In this document: positions 32,104 to 41,567 of the stretch, piece by piece
Layout of the letters: each line of letters begins with the position of its first letter
How positions within the stretch are numbered: position 1 is the first letter of the stretch
From: Buttiauxella agrestis ATCC 33320
GTDB lineage: Bacteria; Pseudomonadota; Gammaproteobacteria; Enterobacterales; Enterobacteriaceae
Direction: 5' to 3'
Assembly (NCBI GenBank): GCA_024169445.1
Contig: JALKFA010000001.1
Coordinates: forward strand, 1,302,001 to 1,366,000
DNA: 64,000 nucleotides
Position numbers and translations under genes: made by a program
Notes under the pieces: generated by a model
Databases searched by the model: none
Told to the model about the DNA's origin: nothing
What the model saw: only the letters and a program-made list of their open reading frames with translations

Positions 32104-34929
32104 CTACTTCAGCAAAGGTTTGAGGAAACGAGCGGTATGTGAAGCTTCGCATTCCGCGACGGTTTCTGGCGTACCGGAAACCAGAATCTCTCCGCCGCCG
32201 CTACCGCCTTCTGGGCCAAGGTCGACAATCCAGTCTGCCGTTTTAATCACGTCCAGGTTATGTTCGATAACCACAATGGTGTTGCCCTGATCGCGCAACT
32301 GATGCAGAACTTCCAACAACTGCTGGATATCGGCAAAATGCAGGCCAGTGGTTGGCTCATCAAGGATATACAACGTCTGGCCAGTGCCACGCTTAGAAAG
32401 CTCACGCGCCAGTTTCACACGCTGTGCTTCACCGCCTGACAACGTCGTTGCTGACTGCCCAAGCCGAATGTAAGACAAGCCTACGTCGATGAGCGTTTGC
32501 AGCTTACGCGCCAGCGCCGGTACGGCATCAAAGAATTCACGAGCATCTTCAATGGTCATATCCAGCACTTCGTGGATGCTTTTGCCTTTGTACTTAACTT
32601 CCAGCGTTTCGCGGTTATAGCGCTTCCCTTTGCACTGGTCGCATGGCACGTAAATATCCGGCAAGAAGTGCATCTCGACTTTGATCACGCCATCGCCCTG
32701 GCACGCTTCGCAGCGCCCGCCACGCACGTTAAAGCTAAAACGCCCTGGCGTATAACCTCGCGCACGGGATTCCGGCACGCCCGCAAACAGCTCGCGCACT
32801 GGTGTAAACACGCCGGTATAAGTCGCTGGGTTTGAACGTGGTGTACGACCAATCGGGCTTTGGTCGATATCAATAACTTTGTCGAAATGCTCCAGACCAT
32901 GAACTTCGCGGTACGGCGCAGGTTCTGCAAGCGTTGCACCGTTCAATTGGGTTTGAGCAATCGGGAAAAGCGTATCGTTAATCAGCGTCGATTTACCGGA
33001 ACCAGAAACCCCGGTCACGCAGGTAAACAAGCCGACGGGCAGCGTCAACGTCACATCTTTCAGGTTGTTGCCCTTCGCACCAACCAGCTTCAACACCTTC
33101 TCTGGGTCAGCGGGAACGCGGTGTTTCGGCAGCGCAATTTCACGCTTACCGCTGAGGAACTGCCCGGTCAGAGATTCCGGCGCATCGATAATATCCTGCA
33201 TGGTGCCTTCGGCAACGACATGGCCGCCGTGAACACCCGCACCCGGGCCGATATCGATAATATGGTCTGCGGCACGAATCGCATCTTCGTCGTGTTCGAC
33301 GACAATCACGGTATTACCGAGATCGCGCAGGTGAATCAGCGTTTCCAGTAAACGTTCGTTATCGCGCTGATGCAGGCCGATTGACGGCTCATCGAGCACG
33401 TACATCACGCCCACAAGACCCGCGCCAATCTGGCTTGCCAGACGAATACGCTGCGCTTCACCGCCCGAAAGTGTCTCTGCGGAACGGGAAAGTGACAGAT
33501 AATTCAGGCCGACATTCACCAGGAATTTCAGGCGATCGCCAATCTCTTTCAAGATTTTTTCAGCGATTTGCGCACGTTGCCCACTGAGCTTCATGTTGTG
33601 GAAGAACTCCATCGCATGACCAATGCTCATATCAGAGATAGTTGGCAGCGGCGTGTTTTCAACAAACACATGGCGTGCTTCACGGCGCAGACGCGTACCT
33701 TCACAGCTTGCGCATGAACGGTTGCTGATAAATTTCGCCAGTTCTTCACGCACCGCGGAAGATTCGGTTTCTTTATAGCGACGTTCCATATTATGCAGCA
33801 CGCCTTCAAACGGATGGCGGCGCACCGAGGTATCACCACGGTCGTTTATATATTTGAATTCAATGCTCTCTTTGCCGGAGCCATTGAGCACCACGTTTTT
33901 CACGCTGGCGCTCAGTTCGTTCCATGGCGTTTCGACATCAAACTTATAATGCTCTGCCAGTGAACGCATCATGGTGAAGTAATAGAAGTTACGGCGATCC
34001 CAGCCGCGAATTGCACCGCCAGCCAGCGAAAGTTCACCGTTTTGCACCACGCGTTCCGGGTCGAAATACTGCTGTACGCCAAGCCCGTCACAGGTTGGGC
34101 AGGCACCGGCCGGATTGTTGAACGAGAACAGACGTGGTTCCAGCTCGCGCATGCTGTAGCCGCAAATCGGGCAGGCAAAGTTGGCAGAGAACAGCAACTC
34201 TTCGGCTTTTTCATCGTCCATATCGGCGACAACCGCAGACCCACCGGACAAATCCAGCGCAGTCTCAAACGACTCAGCCAGGCGCTGTGCTAAATCCTCA
34301 CGCACCTTGAAACGGTCAACCACCACTTCAATGGTATGTTTTTTCTGTAATTCCAGCTTTGGCGGATCGGAGAGATCACACACTTCGCCGTCGATCCTCG
34401 CGCGGATATAACCCTGGCTTGCCAGGTTTTCCAGCGTCTTGGTGTGCTCGCCTTTTCTGTCTTTAATAATCGGCGCAAGCAACATCAGGCGCTTACCTTC
34501 CGGCTGCGCTAAAACGTTATCGACCATCTGGCTGACCGTTTGTGCTGCCAGCGTGACATTGTGGTCTGGGCAACGCGGTTCACCGACACGCGCATACAAC
34601 AGGCGCAAGTAGTCATGAATTTCAGTGATGGTGCCGACGGTTGAACGCGGGTTGTGCGAAGTGGATTTCTGCTCGATAGAAATCGCCGGCGACAAACCTT
34701 CAATGTGGTCGACATCCGGCTTTTCCATCAATGACAGGAACTGACGCGCATAGGCGGAAAGGGACTCAACGTAACGACGCTGCCCCTCGGCGTATAAGGT
34801 GTCGAAAGCCAGTGAGGATTTGCCAGAACCCGAAAGCCCAGTCACAACAATCAGCTTGTCGCGTGGAATAACGAGGTTAATATTTTTGAGATTGTGGGTG
34901 CGGGCGCCCCGAACTTCGATCTTATCCAT
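32104..34929 (-). CDS. uvrA: UvrA, excinuclease ABC ATPase subunit
   Basis: Damage-recognition ATPase of nucleotide excision repair; 941 residues (E. coli 940). Two ABC modules: Walker A at residues 31-39 (GLSGSGKSS) and in the second half GVSGSGKST, with [12 protein letters not shown] and [12 protein letters not shown] signatures. Zinc modules are [18 protein letters not shown] with CPTCDGLG, and [19 protein letters not shown] with [10 protein letters not shown] LexA-like box lies between it and divergent ssb. Confidence 0.99.
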   Translation of the reverse strand: MDKIEVRGARTHNLKNINLVIPRDKLIVVTGLSGSGKSSLAFDTLYAEGQRRYVESLSAYARQFLSLMEKPDVDHIEGLSPAISIEQKSTSHNPRSTVGTITEIHDYLRLLYARVGEPRCPDHNVTLAAQTVSQMVDNVLAQPEGKRLMLLAPIIKDRKGEHTKTLENLASQGYIRARIDGEVCDLSDPPKLELQKKHTIEVVVDRFKVREDLAQRLAESFETALDLSGGSAVVADMDDEKAEELLFSANFACPICGYSMRELEPRLFSFNNPAGACPTCDGLGVQQYFDPERVVQNGELSLAGGAIRGWDRRNFYYFTMMRSLAEHYKFDVETPWNELSASVKNVVLNGSGKESIEFKYINDRGDTSVRRHPFEGVLHNMERRYKETESSAVREELAKFISNRSCASCEGTRLRREARHVFVENTPLPTISDMSIGHAMEFFHNMKLSGQRAQIAEKILKEIGDRLKFLVNVGLNYLSLSRSAETLSGGEAQRIRLASQIGAGLVGVMYVLDEPSIGLHQRDNERLLETLIHLRDLGNTVIVVEHDEDAIRAADHIIDIGPGAGVHGGHVVAEGTMQDIIDAPESLTGQFLSGKREIALPKHRVPADPEKVLKLVGAKGNNLKDVTLTLPVGLFTCVTGVSGSGKSTLINDTLFPIAQTQLNGATLAEPAPYREVHGLEHFDKVIDIDQSPIGRTPRSNPATYTGVFTPVRELFAGVPESRARGYTPGRFSFNVRGGRCEACQGDGVIKVEMHFLPDIYVPCDQCKGKRYNRETLEVKYKGKSIHEVLDMTIEDAREFFDAVPALARKLQTLIDVGLSYIRLGQSATTLSGGEAQRVKLARELSKRGTGQTLYILDEPTTGLHFADIQQLLEVLHQLRDQGNTIVVIEHNLDVIKTADWIVDLGPEGGSGGGEILVSGTPETVAECEASHTARFLKPLLK

Positions 34930-35015
34930 TCACCTTTCCCGGTTTAAACGCTTTTTGCCAGGCCGCACTGGAGGCCGCCGACGATCACAAACGGCTAATT
35001 ATGACACAATAAAAC

Positions 35016-35031
35016 CTGAATGAATATCCAG
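35016..35031. promoter_or_regulatory. LexA box between uvrA and ssb
   Basis: CTGAATGAATATCCAG (CTGGATATTCATTCAG on the other strand), with the CTG-N10-CAG frame. To my memory the E. coli uvrA box reads CTGTATATTCATTCAG, so this copy differs by one base next to the CTG half. Confidence 0.82.
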
Positions 35032-35157
35032 TGTTTTAATGCAACAATGTATACCCCGAAGACATTCTGGAATGCATCCCGCAGCTATAAAGATTAGGGG
35101 TGGCGTGGTAGAATCGAGGGTTTACACTACTTATTAAACGTTTCAGGAGACACGACC

Positions 35158-35694
35158 ATGGCCAGCAGAGGCGTAAACAAGGTGATTCTCGTCGGGAATC
35201 TGGGTCAAGACCCGGAAGTACGCTACATGCCAAATGGTGGCGCAGTTGCCAACATTACTCTGGCCACGTCAGAGTCCTGGCGCGATAAGCAAACCGGCGA
35301 AACCAAAGAAAAGACTGAATGGCACCGCGTAGTGCTGTTTGGCAAACTGGCAGAAGTCGCGGGTGAATACCTGCGTAAAGGCTCCCAGGTTTATATCGAA
35401 GGTGCATTGCAGACGCGTAAATGGACTGACCAGGCAGGCGTTGAAAAATACACCACCGAAATCGTGGTTAACGTTGGCGGCACCATGCAAATGCTGGGTG
35501 GCCGTGCAGCAGGCGGTGCTCCAGCAGGTGGCGGTAACCCAGGTCAGCAGCAAGGTGGTTGGGGTCAGCCTCAGCAACCGCAGCAGGGTGGCAACCAGTT
35601 CAGCGGCGGCGCGCAATCTCGTCCGCAGCAGAGCGCACCAGCACCATCTAACAATGAACCACCAATGGACTTCGACGACGACATTCCTTTCTAA
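35158..35694 (+). CDS. ssb: Ssb, single-stranded DNA-binding protein
   Basis: Tetrameric ssDNA-binding protein of replication, recombination and repair; 178 residues as in E. coli. The OB fold covers residues 1-112 ([40 protein letters not shown]). A Gly/Gln/Pro-rich linker follows, and the acidic tip MDFDDDIPF recruits partner proteins. Divergent from uvrA across a LexA box. The stop lies inside a perfect palindrome. Confidence 0.99.
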   Translation: MASRGVNKVILVGNLGQDPEVRYMPNGGAVANITLATSESWRDKQTGETKEKTEWHRVVLFGKLAEVAGEYLRKGSQVYIEGALQTRKWTDQAGVEKYTTEIVVNVGGTMQMLGGRAAGGAPAGGGNPGQQQGGWGQPQQPQQGGNQFSGGAQSRPQQSAPAPSNNEPPMDFDDDIPF

Positions 35695-35709
35695 AATTAA
35701 TTTTAGAAA
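35688..35709. other. Perfect 22-bp palindrome over the ssb stop codon
   Basis: TTTCTAAAATT-AATTTTAGAAA is fully self-complementary and contains the TAA stop of ssb. It precedes the true terminator by 24 bases and may form a small 3'-end hairpin or bind a dimeric protein. Confidence 0.8.
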
Positions 35710-35732
35710 TCATCGTTAAGAAACCTGTTATC

Positions 35733-35759
35733 AAACCCCGATCTTTTCGGGGTTTTTTT
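35733..35759 (+). terminator. Terminator after ssb
   Basis: CCCCGA-TCTTT-TCGGGG followed by TTTTTTT, preceded by AAA that can pair with the T tract. Confidence 0.92.
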
Positions 35760-36028
35760 ATTTATAGATGAATACGTTATCAACAGTTATTAGATTTAAT
35801 AACTTCAAAAACCCATTAATACATTTCTAATGATGTCAGATAAATCCTAATACCTGGATTCCCGTCACTCAGACGAAGCGGCAAAAAGAGTAAAATCTGC
35901 GCACCGATTTTCGCCTGTACGAATACCCAAAAGCCTGGGCAGCAAACCAAATCAATAATTCGGTAAACCCTCCCGTGATGACAACTATTCACGCGGGCCG
36001 CTTAATTTAAACAGGGAAATAATCCGTT
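35760..36028. other. Gene-free region upstream of the lipase-like lipoprotein
   Basis: No gene seen. AACAGGGAAATAATCCGTT gives a ribosome site for the gene at 36029. AT-rich stretches probably hold its promoter, but no regulator site is recognisable. Confidence 0.4.
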
Positions 36029-37276
36029 ATGTCTCGACCCGTCCGCATGCCAGTTGTTGTTTCCTGGCTGTTCGCCAGTATTGTTACGCTATTACTGACC
36101 GCGTGTGGTGGAAGTGAAACTCCATCAAAAACCACTGCTCAGACTTCACCGCCAGCGGTACAAACAAAAATCGAATTTCTGGAACGCTGGGATGTCGATC
36201 GTTTGAATCGTATCCTGAAAACCGATACGCCTCAGCAGTTCGGTGTTCATACCACCTACACACCGGCACGCAATGCCGTCAATCTGTACCGGGTCACTTA
36301 CGCTTCAGTGATTCCCAACATGGGAAATAAACCAACCGTAGCATCAGGTTTGCTGGCGATACCGGATAACGCGGCAACAACACATACATTGCCGATGGTT
36401 TCCTACCAGCACGGCACGGTCTACGGGCGTCAACAAGTGCCATCATTCCCTGACCAATCCCCGGAAACTCAGCTAATGATTGCTCAGTTCGCAGGCCAGG
36501 GTTATGTGTTGATTGGTGCGGATTACTTTGGGCTTGGCACGTCGACAGAGCCTGAAGGGTACATGGTGAAAGCCAGCCATCAGCAGGCGACTTATGACAT
36601 GCTAATGGCCAGCCGGAACGTACTGAAGCAGAAGAATATTTCGACCAATAAACTCTTTCTTGCAGGCTGGTCGCAAGGCGGCTTTGTTTCGATGTCATTG
36701 CTGCAAAAACTTGATGTTATGGGTGTGAAGGTCGATGCCACTGCGACAGCTAGCGCGCCGCTGGATTTATATGCGCTGGTGAGTGGTGCGCTCTACACAC
36801 CGCAAGCGCATCCTGCGGTCTGGCTGAATAGCATTTTCATCCTTGCCGCCTTCTCCTTCGAAAACTATTACGATTCGCCTGACTTAGCGCGATCCGTGAT
36901 TGCCGATAAGTACTATACGATGTCAAAAGCAGCTTACGACCGCACGCCGTACACCGGTGCGATCCCGACGGATCTGCATATCCTGCTTCGCCCTGAAATG
37001 TACGATCCTCAGGCTTTAAAAGCGTCAGCTTTCGGGAAATTGCTCAGTCAGACCGAAGCCTACAAATGGGATTACCGTTCTGCGGTGCGCAATTATTATG
37101 GCGACGCGGATGAAGCCGTTCCGGTAGACGATGCGCGTATGGCAATGACTTATGCAGTGCAGAAGGGTGACTCGATGGTGAAGGCCATTTCCACTGGGGA
37201 AACCGATCATCGTGGTACGTTTGCGACAGCGGTGCCGGAATGGAAAAGCTGGTTTGATGGGTTGTCGAAGCAGTAA
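36029..37276 (+). CDS. Alpha/beta-hydrolase (secretory-lipase-like) lipoprotein
   Basis: A 415-residue lipoprotein: signal peptide MSRPVRMPVVVSWLFASIVT then lipobox LLTAC, lipidated Cys at residue 26. The fold is alpha/beta hydrolase: the nucleophile elbow is GWSQGG with Ser215, the acid is probably in GDADEAVP, and the base in ETDHRGTF. SYQHGTVYGRQQVP and ADYFGLGTSTEPEGY resemble secretory lipases. Likely an esterase or lipase anchored in the cell envelope; substrate unknown. It takes a position between ssb and yjcB that has no gene in E. coli K-12. Confidence 0.8.
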   Translation: MSRPVRMPVVVSWLFASIVTLLLTACGGSETPSKTTAQTSPPAVQTKIEFLERWDVDRLNRILKTDTPQQFGVHTTYTPARNAVNLYRVTYASVIPNMGNKPTVASGLLAIPDNAATTHTLPMVSYQHGTVYGRQQVPSFPDQSPETQLMIAQFAGQGYVLIGADYFGLGTSTEPEGYMVKASHQQATYDMLMASRNVLKQKNISTNKLFLAGWSQGGFVSMSLLQKLDVMGVKVDATATASAPLDLYALVSGALYTPQAHPAVWLNSIFILAAFSFENYYDSPDLARSVIADKYYTMSKAAYDRTPYTGAIPTDLHILLRPEMYDPQALKASAFGKLLSQTEAYKWDYRSAVRNYYGDADEAVPVDDARMAMTYAVQKGDSMVKAISTGETDHRGTFATAVPEWKSWFDGLSKQ

Positions 37277-37308
37277 AACAGTTTGATTGCAGTGGTCAAT
37301 ATGAACTA

Positions 37309-37327
37309 GAGGGGGCTTTGCCCCCTC
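37309..37327 (+). terminator. Hairpin after the lipase-like gene
   Basis: GAGGGGGC-TTT-GCCCCCTC, an 8-bp GC stem followed by AATTTG. It lies between the convergent lipase-like gene and yjcB and may serve both. Confidence 0.6.
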
Positions 37328-37334
37328 AATTTGA

Positions 37335-37616
37335 TCAGGTCATCACCATCGGCCATTCAGGTGGGGTGTGGCTTGAGATCTCAATCATAATGTCTTTAAA
37401 CGATTCCCAGATAACCGGGAAGTCGGCCAATGTCAGGCCCAATAAACCGGTCGCAAACCACAATGAAGCCGCGATGCCCAGGCCACTGCTGATCGCGGCT
37501 AAAAACGCGTAATCAGATTTGCGAAATTGAATATTCAACGTGCTGGCTAAAAACATCAAAACCGCACTGACTAAAGGCCAGCGCATTAGCAAAACGCTGG
37601 TTGTGATTGCCGCCAT
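37335..37616 (-). CDS. yjcB: YjcB, small inner-membrane protein
   Basis: A 93-residue membrane protein, the same length as E. coli YjcB, of unknown function. Landmarks: LLMRWPLVSAVLMFLASTLNIQFRKSDYAF, SSGLGIAASLWFATGLLGLT (membrane segments; first stretch spans about residues 9-38) and the C-terminal TPPEWPMVMT. The ATG at 37616 matches the family start; an upstream ATG (37661) would add 15 unsupported residues. In E. coli pdeC (yjcC) lies next; here soxS follows directly. Confidence 0.88.
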   Translation of the reverse strand: MAAITTSVLLMRWPLVSAVLMFLASTLNIQFRKSDYAFLAAISSGLGIAASLWFATGLLGLTLADFPVIWESFKDIMIEISSHTPPEWPMVMT

Positions 37617-37768
37617 GAATCTGTGCCTCGGAACGAAAATGTAAGAGAATTCCTGTTTCACAGGATTTGTGAACTATATCACAATCGTTCTTTTAATAGC
37701 CACTTGCGCAGCACATTTTCTGTTCCGTTTTTTCGATGAACTCAGGTAAAAATATTTAGCGGACAGCG

Positions 37769-38092
37769 TCAGGCGTGATGGCGATAGTCGGTTGGTGTGC
37801 GGTCAAACTCACGGCGGAAAACGCGTGAAAAAGTCTGCTGAGACACGTAACCGTAATCCATCGCGATATCGAAAATCGGGCGCTGAGTGTTGCGTAACTC
37901 TTTCGCCGCCATCAGTAGTCGGCGCTGACGAATGTATTCACCCAACGTCTGGCGTTTCACGGTACGGAACATCCTTTGTAGATACCATTTTGAATAACCA
38001 GATTTTTTTGCCACAGCGTCAATGCTCAGCGGCTGATCAATGTGATCGTCAATCCATTCAGTCAATGTTTGAATAATATCCTGGTGTGCCAT
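37769..38092 (-). CDS. soxS: SoxS, AraC-family activator of superoxide response
   Basis: AraC/XylS-type transcription activator of oxidative-stress genes; 107 residues as in E. coli, starting at ATG 38092 (MAHQDIIQTLTEWIDDHIDQ). Two helix-turn-helix units: LSIDAVAKKSGYSKWYLQRMF and IFDIAMDYGYVSQQTFSRVF. Transcribed divergently from soxR; its promoter overlaps the SoxR operator. Confidence 0.97.
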   Translation of the reverse strand: MAHQDIIQTLTEWIDDHIDQPLSIDAVAKKSGYSKWYLQRMFRTVKRQTLGEYIRQRRLLMAAKELRNTQRPIFDIAMDYGYVSQQTFSRVFRREFDRTPTDYRHHA

Positions 38093-38134
38093 AAACCATC
38101 CCCATAGCCGGATTTGTTGGCAGCGAGTATAATT

Positions 38135-38152
38135 CCTCAAGTTAACTTGAGG
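38135..38152. promoter_or_regulatory. SoxR operator in the soxS-soxR region
   Basis: CCTCAAGTTAACTTGAGG, a perfect 18-bp palindrome identical to the classical SoxR site. SoxR with oxidised clusters bends DNA here to activate soxS. Confidence 0.95.
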
Positions 38153-38163
38153 TAAAGAGCAAA

Positions 38164-38619
38164 ATGGAAAAGAAATCACCGCGCTTTAAATCATTACTGA
38201 GTCCGGGAGAAGTGGCGAAGCGTAGCGGCGTCGCCGTGTCTGCGTTGCACTTCTATGAGAGCAAAGGATTAATCAAAAGCGTACGAAATAGCGGCAACCA
38301 ACGGCGCTACACGCGTGATGTGCTGCGAAACGTGGCGATTATTAAGATTGCCCAGCGCATTGGTATTCCACTGGCGACGATTGGTGAAGAATTTGGTGTG
38401 CTGCCTGATGGGCATAAAATTAATAAAAACGACTGGAAAAAGATGTCGTCACAATGGCGTGAAGAGCTGGAGCGGCGCATTCATACATTAACCGCATTGC
38501 GGGATGAACTGGATGGCTGCATCGGTTGCGGCTGTTTATCGGGTGCCGATTGTCCATTGCGCAATCCTGGCGATAAACTCGGTGAGCAGGGGACGGGCGC
38601 GCGTCTTCTTGAGGATTAA
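38164..38619 (+). CDS. soxR: SoxR, redox-sensing MerR-family regulator
   Basis: Dimeric [2Fe-2S] sensor of redox-cycling drugs. 151 residues (E. coli 154). The MerR HTH is [20 protein letters not shown], followed by a dimerisation coiled coil, and the cluster ligands are [12 protein letters not shown] (C-X2-C-X-C-X5-C). ATG at 38164, 12 bases after its operator. Convergent with the probable RyjA RNA. Confidence 0.97.
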   Translation: MEKKSPRFKSLLSPGEVAKRSGVAVSALHFYESKGLIKSVRNSGNQRRYTRDVLRNVAIIKIAQRIGIPLATIGEEFGVLPDGHKINKNDWKKMSSQWREELERRIHTLTALRDELDGCIGCGCLSGADCPLRNPGDKLGEQGTGARLLED

Positions 38620-38644
38620 CACTGGCGTGAAGCGATGGAATGGC

Positions 38645-38790
38645 AGGCAAAACTAAAGCGCCCAACTTCGGCGCTTTAGTTTGTTCCCGGTCTTTGTCTT
38701 TCGATCTATCCCGCTTTTCGCAAGGAGGGTTTCCCCCGACATCAGCGTCCCTCAATCACACATTCTCAGGAGGTTCCGGATTGCGCTGAC
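38645..38790 (-). ncRNA. ryjA: Probable RyjA small RNA, antisense to and beyond the soxR 3' end
   Basis: On the minus strand TTGAAA (38824-38819), a 16-base spacer and TACAAT (38802-38797) form a good sigma-70 promoter predicting a start near 38790. A terminator with a 13-bp stem (AAACTAAAGCGCC / GGCGCTTTAGTTT, 38650-38682) ends the transcript, followed on that strand by TTGCC. The implied length of about 140-145 nt and the position just past soxR in opposite orientation match E. coli RyjA. Sequence identity to RyjA was not checked. Confidence 0.55.
38650..38682. terminator. Bidirectional-type terminator between soxR and ryjA
   Basis: AAACTAAAGCGCC-N7-GGCGCTTTAGTTT, a perfect 13-bp stem with A-rich and T-rich ends, so either direction gives a U-rich tail. 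Confidence 0.85.
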
Positions 38791-38916
38791 AACTTAATTG
38801 TAGATCCCTTCGGCCAGGTTTCAAGGTGATTTGCATCTTTTTTGTACAGTTCTAATACTTCACTTTTTGCTCATTTACCTATAGTTAACTCATCTTGTTA
38901 AACAGAAGGTTGACTC

Positions 38917-39579
38917 ATGCTTATCGTCCATCACCTCAATAACTCCCGCTCGCAGCGTATTTTATGGATGCTTGAAGAACTGCAAGTGCCGTACCAGATT
39001 GTTCGCTATCAGCGCGAACCGACCATGCTGGCACCTGAGTCATTAAAATCTGTGCACCCGTTAGGGAAGTCGCCAGTGGTGGAAGATAACGGCAATATTC
39101 TCGCCGAGTCAGGGGCAATCATTGAATATCTGCAAGAAACCTACGATTTAGAAAGCCGCTTCAAACCGATTTCCAGCCAGGAAAAACTGCGTTATCGCTT
39201 TTGGCTGCATTACGCCGAAGGATCGTTAATGCCATTGCTAATGATGAAACTGGTTTTCGGCAGCCTGGGAAAAGAGCCTGTTCCGTGGTTACTGCGTCCG
39301 GTTGGTAATCTACTGGGGCAAGGTGTGCAAAAGGCCTATCTGAATAAACAGATTATGACCCATGCGCGTTATCTCGAAGATTCGCTACAAAAAAATCCGT
39401 GGTTTGCAGGTCAGGCGTTTAGTGCGGCAGATATACAGATGAGTTTCCCGGTTATCGCGCTGCTCTCTCGCGGCGGCATCAACGATTTACCGAATCTGCA
39501 GAATTGGCACAGTAAAGTGCAAATGCGCCCTGCCTGGCAGAGAGCAATTCAGCAAGGTGGGCCGTTCGACATCCCTTAA
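38917..39579 (+). CDS. Glutathione S-transferase family protein
   Basis: A 220-residue cytosolic GST. The N-terminal thioredoxin-like domain reads LIVHHLNNSRSQRILWMLEE with GKSPVVEDNG and the glutathione-binding LAESGAIIEYL. The helical C-terminal domain contains NPWFAGQAFSAADIQMSFPV with the N-capping box. Similar genes sit beside soxR in several enterics but not in K-12. Likely conjugates or reduces electrophiles; the location suggests oxidative stress, though no SoxS box was identified. Confidence 0.88.
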   Translation: MLIVHHLNNSRSQRILWMLEELQVPYQIVRYQREPTMLAPESLKSVHPLGKSPVVEDNGNILAESGAIIEYLQETYDLESRFKPISSQEKLRYRFWLHYAEGSLMPLLMMKLVFGSLGKEPVPWLLRPVGNLLGQGVQKAYLNKQIMTHARYLEDSLQKNPWFAGQAFSAADIQMSFPVIALLSRGGINDLPNLQNWHSKVQMRPAWQRAIQQGGPFDIP

Positions 39580-39658
39580 TTCCTTCTATCGAAAAATCCT
39601 ATGAGTCAGGAAAATATATAACCAGTATCTTGCATCATTGTTGCTAAATTGCGCATTG

Positions 39659-39674
39659 ACGATAACGTTTGCGC
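39659..39674. promoter_or_regulatory. PurR-like box 1 upstream of ghxQ
   Basis: ACGATAACGTTTGCGC matches 13 of 16 positions of the PurR operator ACGCAAACGTTTGCGT. ghxQ encodes a purine permease, a logical PurR target. Confidence 0.45.
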
Positions 39675-39802
39675 ATGAGGTGGCGATAATTTCGCCTGCT
39701 AACGCTTTTTTCCGCAAAAAGCGGCAAAGTTCGGTTGAAAATCCATGTAAGAAGGCCGGATAATCGTTTGCCTTAATTTTGACGCTCAGTTTGTATGCGC
39801 GG

Positions 39803-39818
39803 AGTTAAACGTTTGCTT
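39803..39818. promoter_or_regulatory. PurR-like box 2 upstream of ghxQ
   Basis: AGTTAAACGTTTGCTT shares the AAACGTTTGC core with the PurR operator and is 140 bases from the ghxQ start. Confidence 0.45.
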
Positions 39819-39958
39819 TTTTTGTGACGCCCCTTTTTTGTCGCAAACGCAGCACAGGGATCAATTCGTATTCTTTAAGAATTTGAACGTTTAATTGGCA
39901 GCGGTCTGCCAACCACGCATACCAACGTAATCATAAAAATCTCAGGGGATTTTTCACT

Positions 39959-41308
39959 ATGTCTAATCATTCTCCGCGTGCAACCGGCGGTCTCGATGCC
40001 TGGTTCAAAATATCTGCACGTGGCAGTACCGTTCGTCAGGAAGTGGTGGCGGGTTTAACCACTTTCCTCGCGATGGTGTACTCCGTGATCGTCGTGCCGG
40101 GCATGCTCGGTAAAGCAGGTTTCCCTCCTGCGGCGGTCTTTGTGGCAACTTGCCTGGTCGCCGGTGTTGGCTCTTTGGTGATGGGCCTGTGGGCAAACCT
40201 GCCGCTGGCCATTGGTTGCGCTATTTCACTGACTGCCTTTACCGCATTTAGCCTGGTATTAGGTCAACACATCAGTGTGCCTGTTGCTCTGGGTGCTGTT
40301 TTCCTGATGGGTGTGCTGTTTACTATCATCTCTGCAACCGGCATTCGTAGCTGGATTTTGCGTAACTTACCGATGGGTGTTGCGCATGGCACGGGTATTG
40401 GTATCGGCTTGTTCCTGCTGCTGATTGCGGCAAACGGTGTCGGCCTGGTTATCAAAAACCCGCTGGATGGCTTGCCCGTTGCGCTGGGCCATTTCGCCAG
40501 CTTCCCGGTCATCATGTCTTTGATTGGCCTGGCGGTCATCATCGGTTTGGAAAAGCTGAAAGTCCCTGGCGGCATTCTGCTGACCATCATCGGTATTTCT
40601 ATTTTTGGCCTGATTTTCGATCCAACCGTGCATTTCTCTGGCATCTTCGCGATGCCATCGCTGAAAGATGAAGCGGGCAATTCACTGATTGGTAGCCTGG
40701 ATATTATGGGCGCGCTGAATCCAGTGGTGTTACCGAGCGTTCTGGCGTTGGTGATGACGGCGGTATTCGATGCAACCGGCACCATCCGTGCTGTCGCGGG
40801 CCAGGCAAATCTGCTGGATAAAGACGGTCAAATCATTGATGGCGGTAAAGCACTGACTACCGATTCCCTGAGCTCCGTGTTCTCAGGCCTGGTGGGTGCA
40901 GCGCCAGCGGCCGTTTACATCGAGTCTGCGGCAGGTACTGCGGCGGGCGGTAAAACCGGTCTGACAGCCATCACCGTCGGCGTGCTGTTCCTGCTGATTC
41001 TGTTCCTTTCTCCGCTCTCTTATCTGGTTCCTGCTTACGCCACCGCTCCGGCGCTGATGTATGTGGGTCTGCTGATGCTGAGCAACGTGGCAAAAATCGA
41101 CTTCGCTGATTTCGTTGATGCCATGGCTGGCCTGATCACTGCGGTATTCATCGTGCTGACCTGTAACATCGTTACCGGCATCATGATTGGCTTTGCATCG
41201 CTGGTCATTGGCCGCGTTGTTTCTGGTGAATGGCGCAAGCTGAACATCGGTACCGTGGCTATCGCAATCGCCTTAGTCGCATTCTATGCCGGCGGTTGGG
41301 CAATTTAA
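39959..41308 (+). CDS. ghxQ: GhxQ (YjcD), guanine/hypoxanthine permease
   Basis: Inner-membrane high-affinity guanine and hypoxanthine importer of the NAT/NCS2 (AzgA-like) group; 449 residues as in E. coli. About 13 membrane segments. Family motifs are [59 protein letters not shown] and [20 protein letters not shown]. Single-gene unit followed by an ERIC element. Confidence 0.95.
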   Translation: MSNHSPRATGGLDAWFKISARGSTVRQEVVAGLTTFLAMVYSVIVVPGMLGKAGFPPAAVFVATCLVAGVGSLVMGLWANLPLAIGCAISLTAFTAFSLVLGQHISVPVALGAVFLMGVLFTIISATGIRSWILRNLPMGVAHGTGIGIGLFLLLIAANGVGLVIKNPLDGLPVALGHFASFPVIMSLIGLAVIIGLEKLKVPGGILLTIIGISIFGLIFDPTVHFSGIFAMPSLKDEAGNSLIGSLDIMGALNPVVLPSVLALVMTAVFDATGTIRAVAGQANLLDKDGQIIDGGKALTTDSLSSVFSGLVGAAPAAVYIESAAGTAAGGKTGLTAITVGVLFLLILFLSPLSYLVPAYATAPALMYVGLLMLSNVAKIDFADFVDAMAGLITAVFIVLTCNIVTGIMIGFASLVIGRVVSGEWRKLNIGTVAIAIALVAFYAGGWAI

Positions 41309-41315
41309 TTTTACT

Positions 41316-41432
41316 CGTCATACTTCAAGCTGCAGGGTTGTTGGCTGCACTCGCGAACCCCAGTCACTTACTTTAGTAAGCTCCTGGGGATTCGCTCTCT
41401 TGCCGCCTACCTGCAACTCGAATTATTTAGAG
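41316..41432. repeat. Full-length ERIC element between ghxQ and yjcE
   Basis: CGTCATACTTCAAGCTGCAG, CCCAGTCACTTACTTTAGTA, AAGCTCCTGGGGATTCGCTC and TGCCGCCTACCTGCAACTCG with AATTATTTAG match the ERIC consensus closely; it is the best-preserved copy in the window. Confidence 0.92.
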
Positions 41433-41567
41433 CAAAAACTCTGAATACTCCTTTCAAAACCAATCAAATCTTTTCCTGTTTCCTTCCTGTGTAAAAAGTT
41501 GTTTTACTATTGGGTATAACAACATCCTGCAAAAAGGGTTTTACAAAACACTGCGACTAAGGAAAGC

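Larger units (their letters stand above)
39580..39958. other. Gene-free region upstream of ghxQ
   Basis: No gene. It holds two PurR-like palindromes (39659-39674 and 39803-39818), a third weaker one near 39757 (ATAATCGTTTGCCT), and a hairpin CGCTTTTT-N5-AAAAAGCG near 39707-39726. AATCTCAGGGGATTTTTCAC supplies the ribosome site. Confidence 0.5.
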
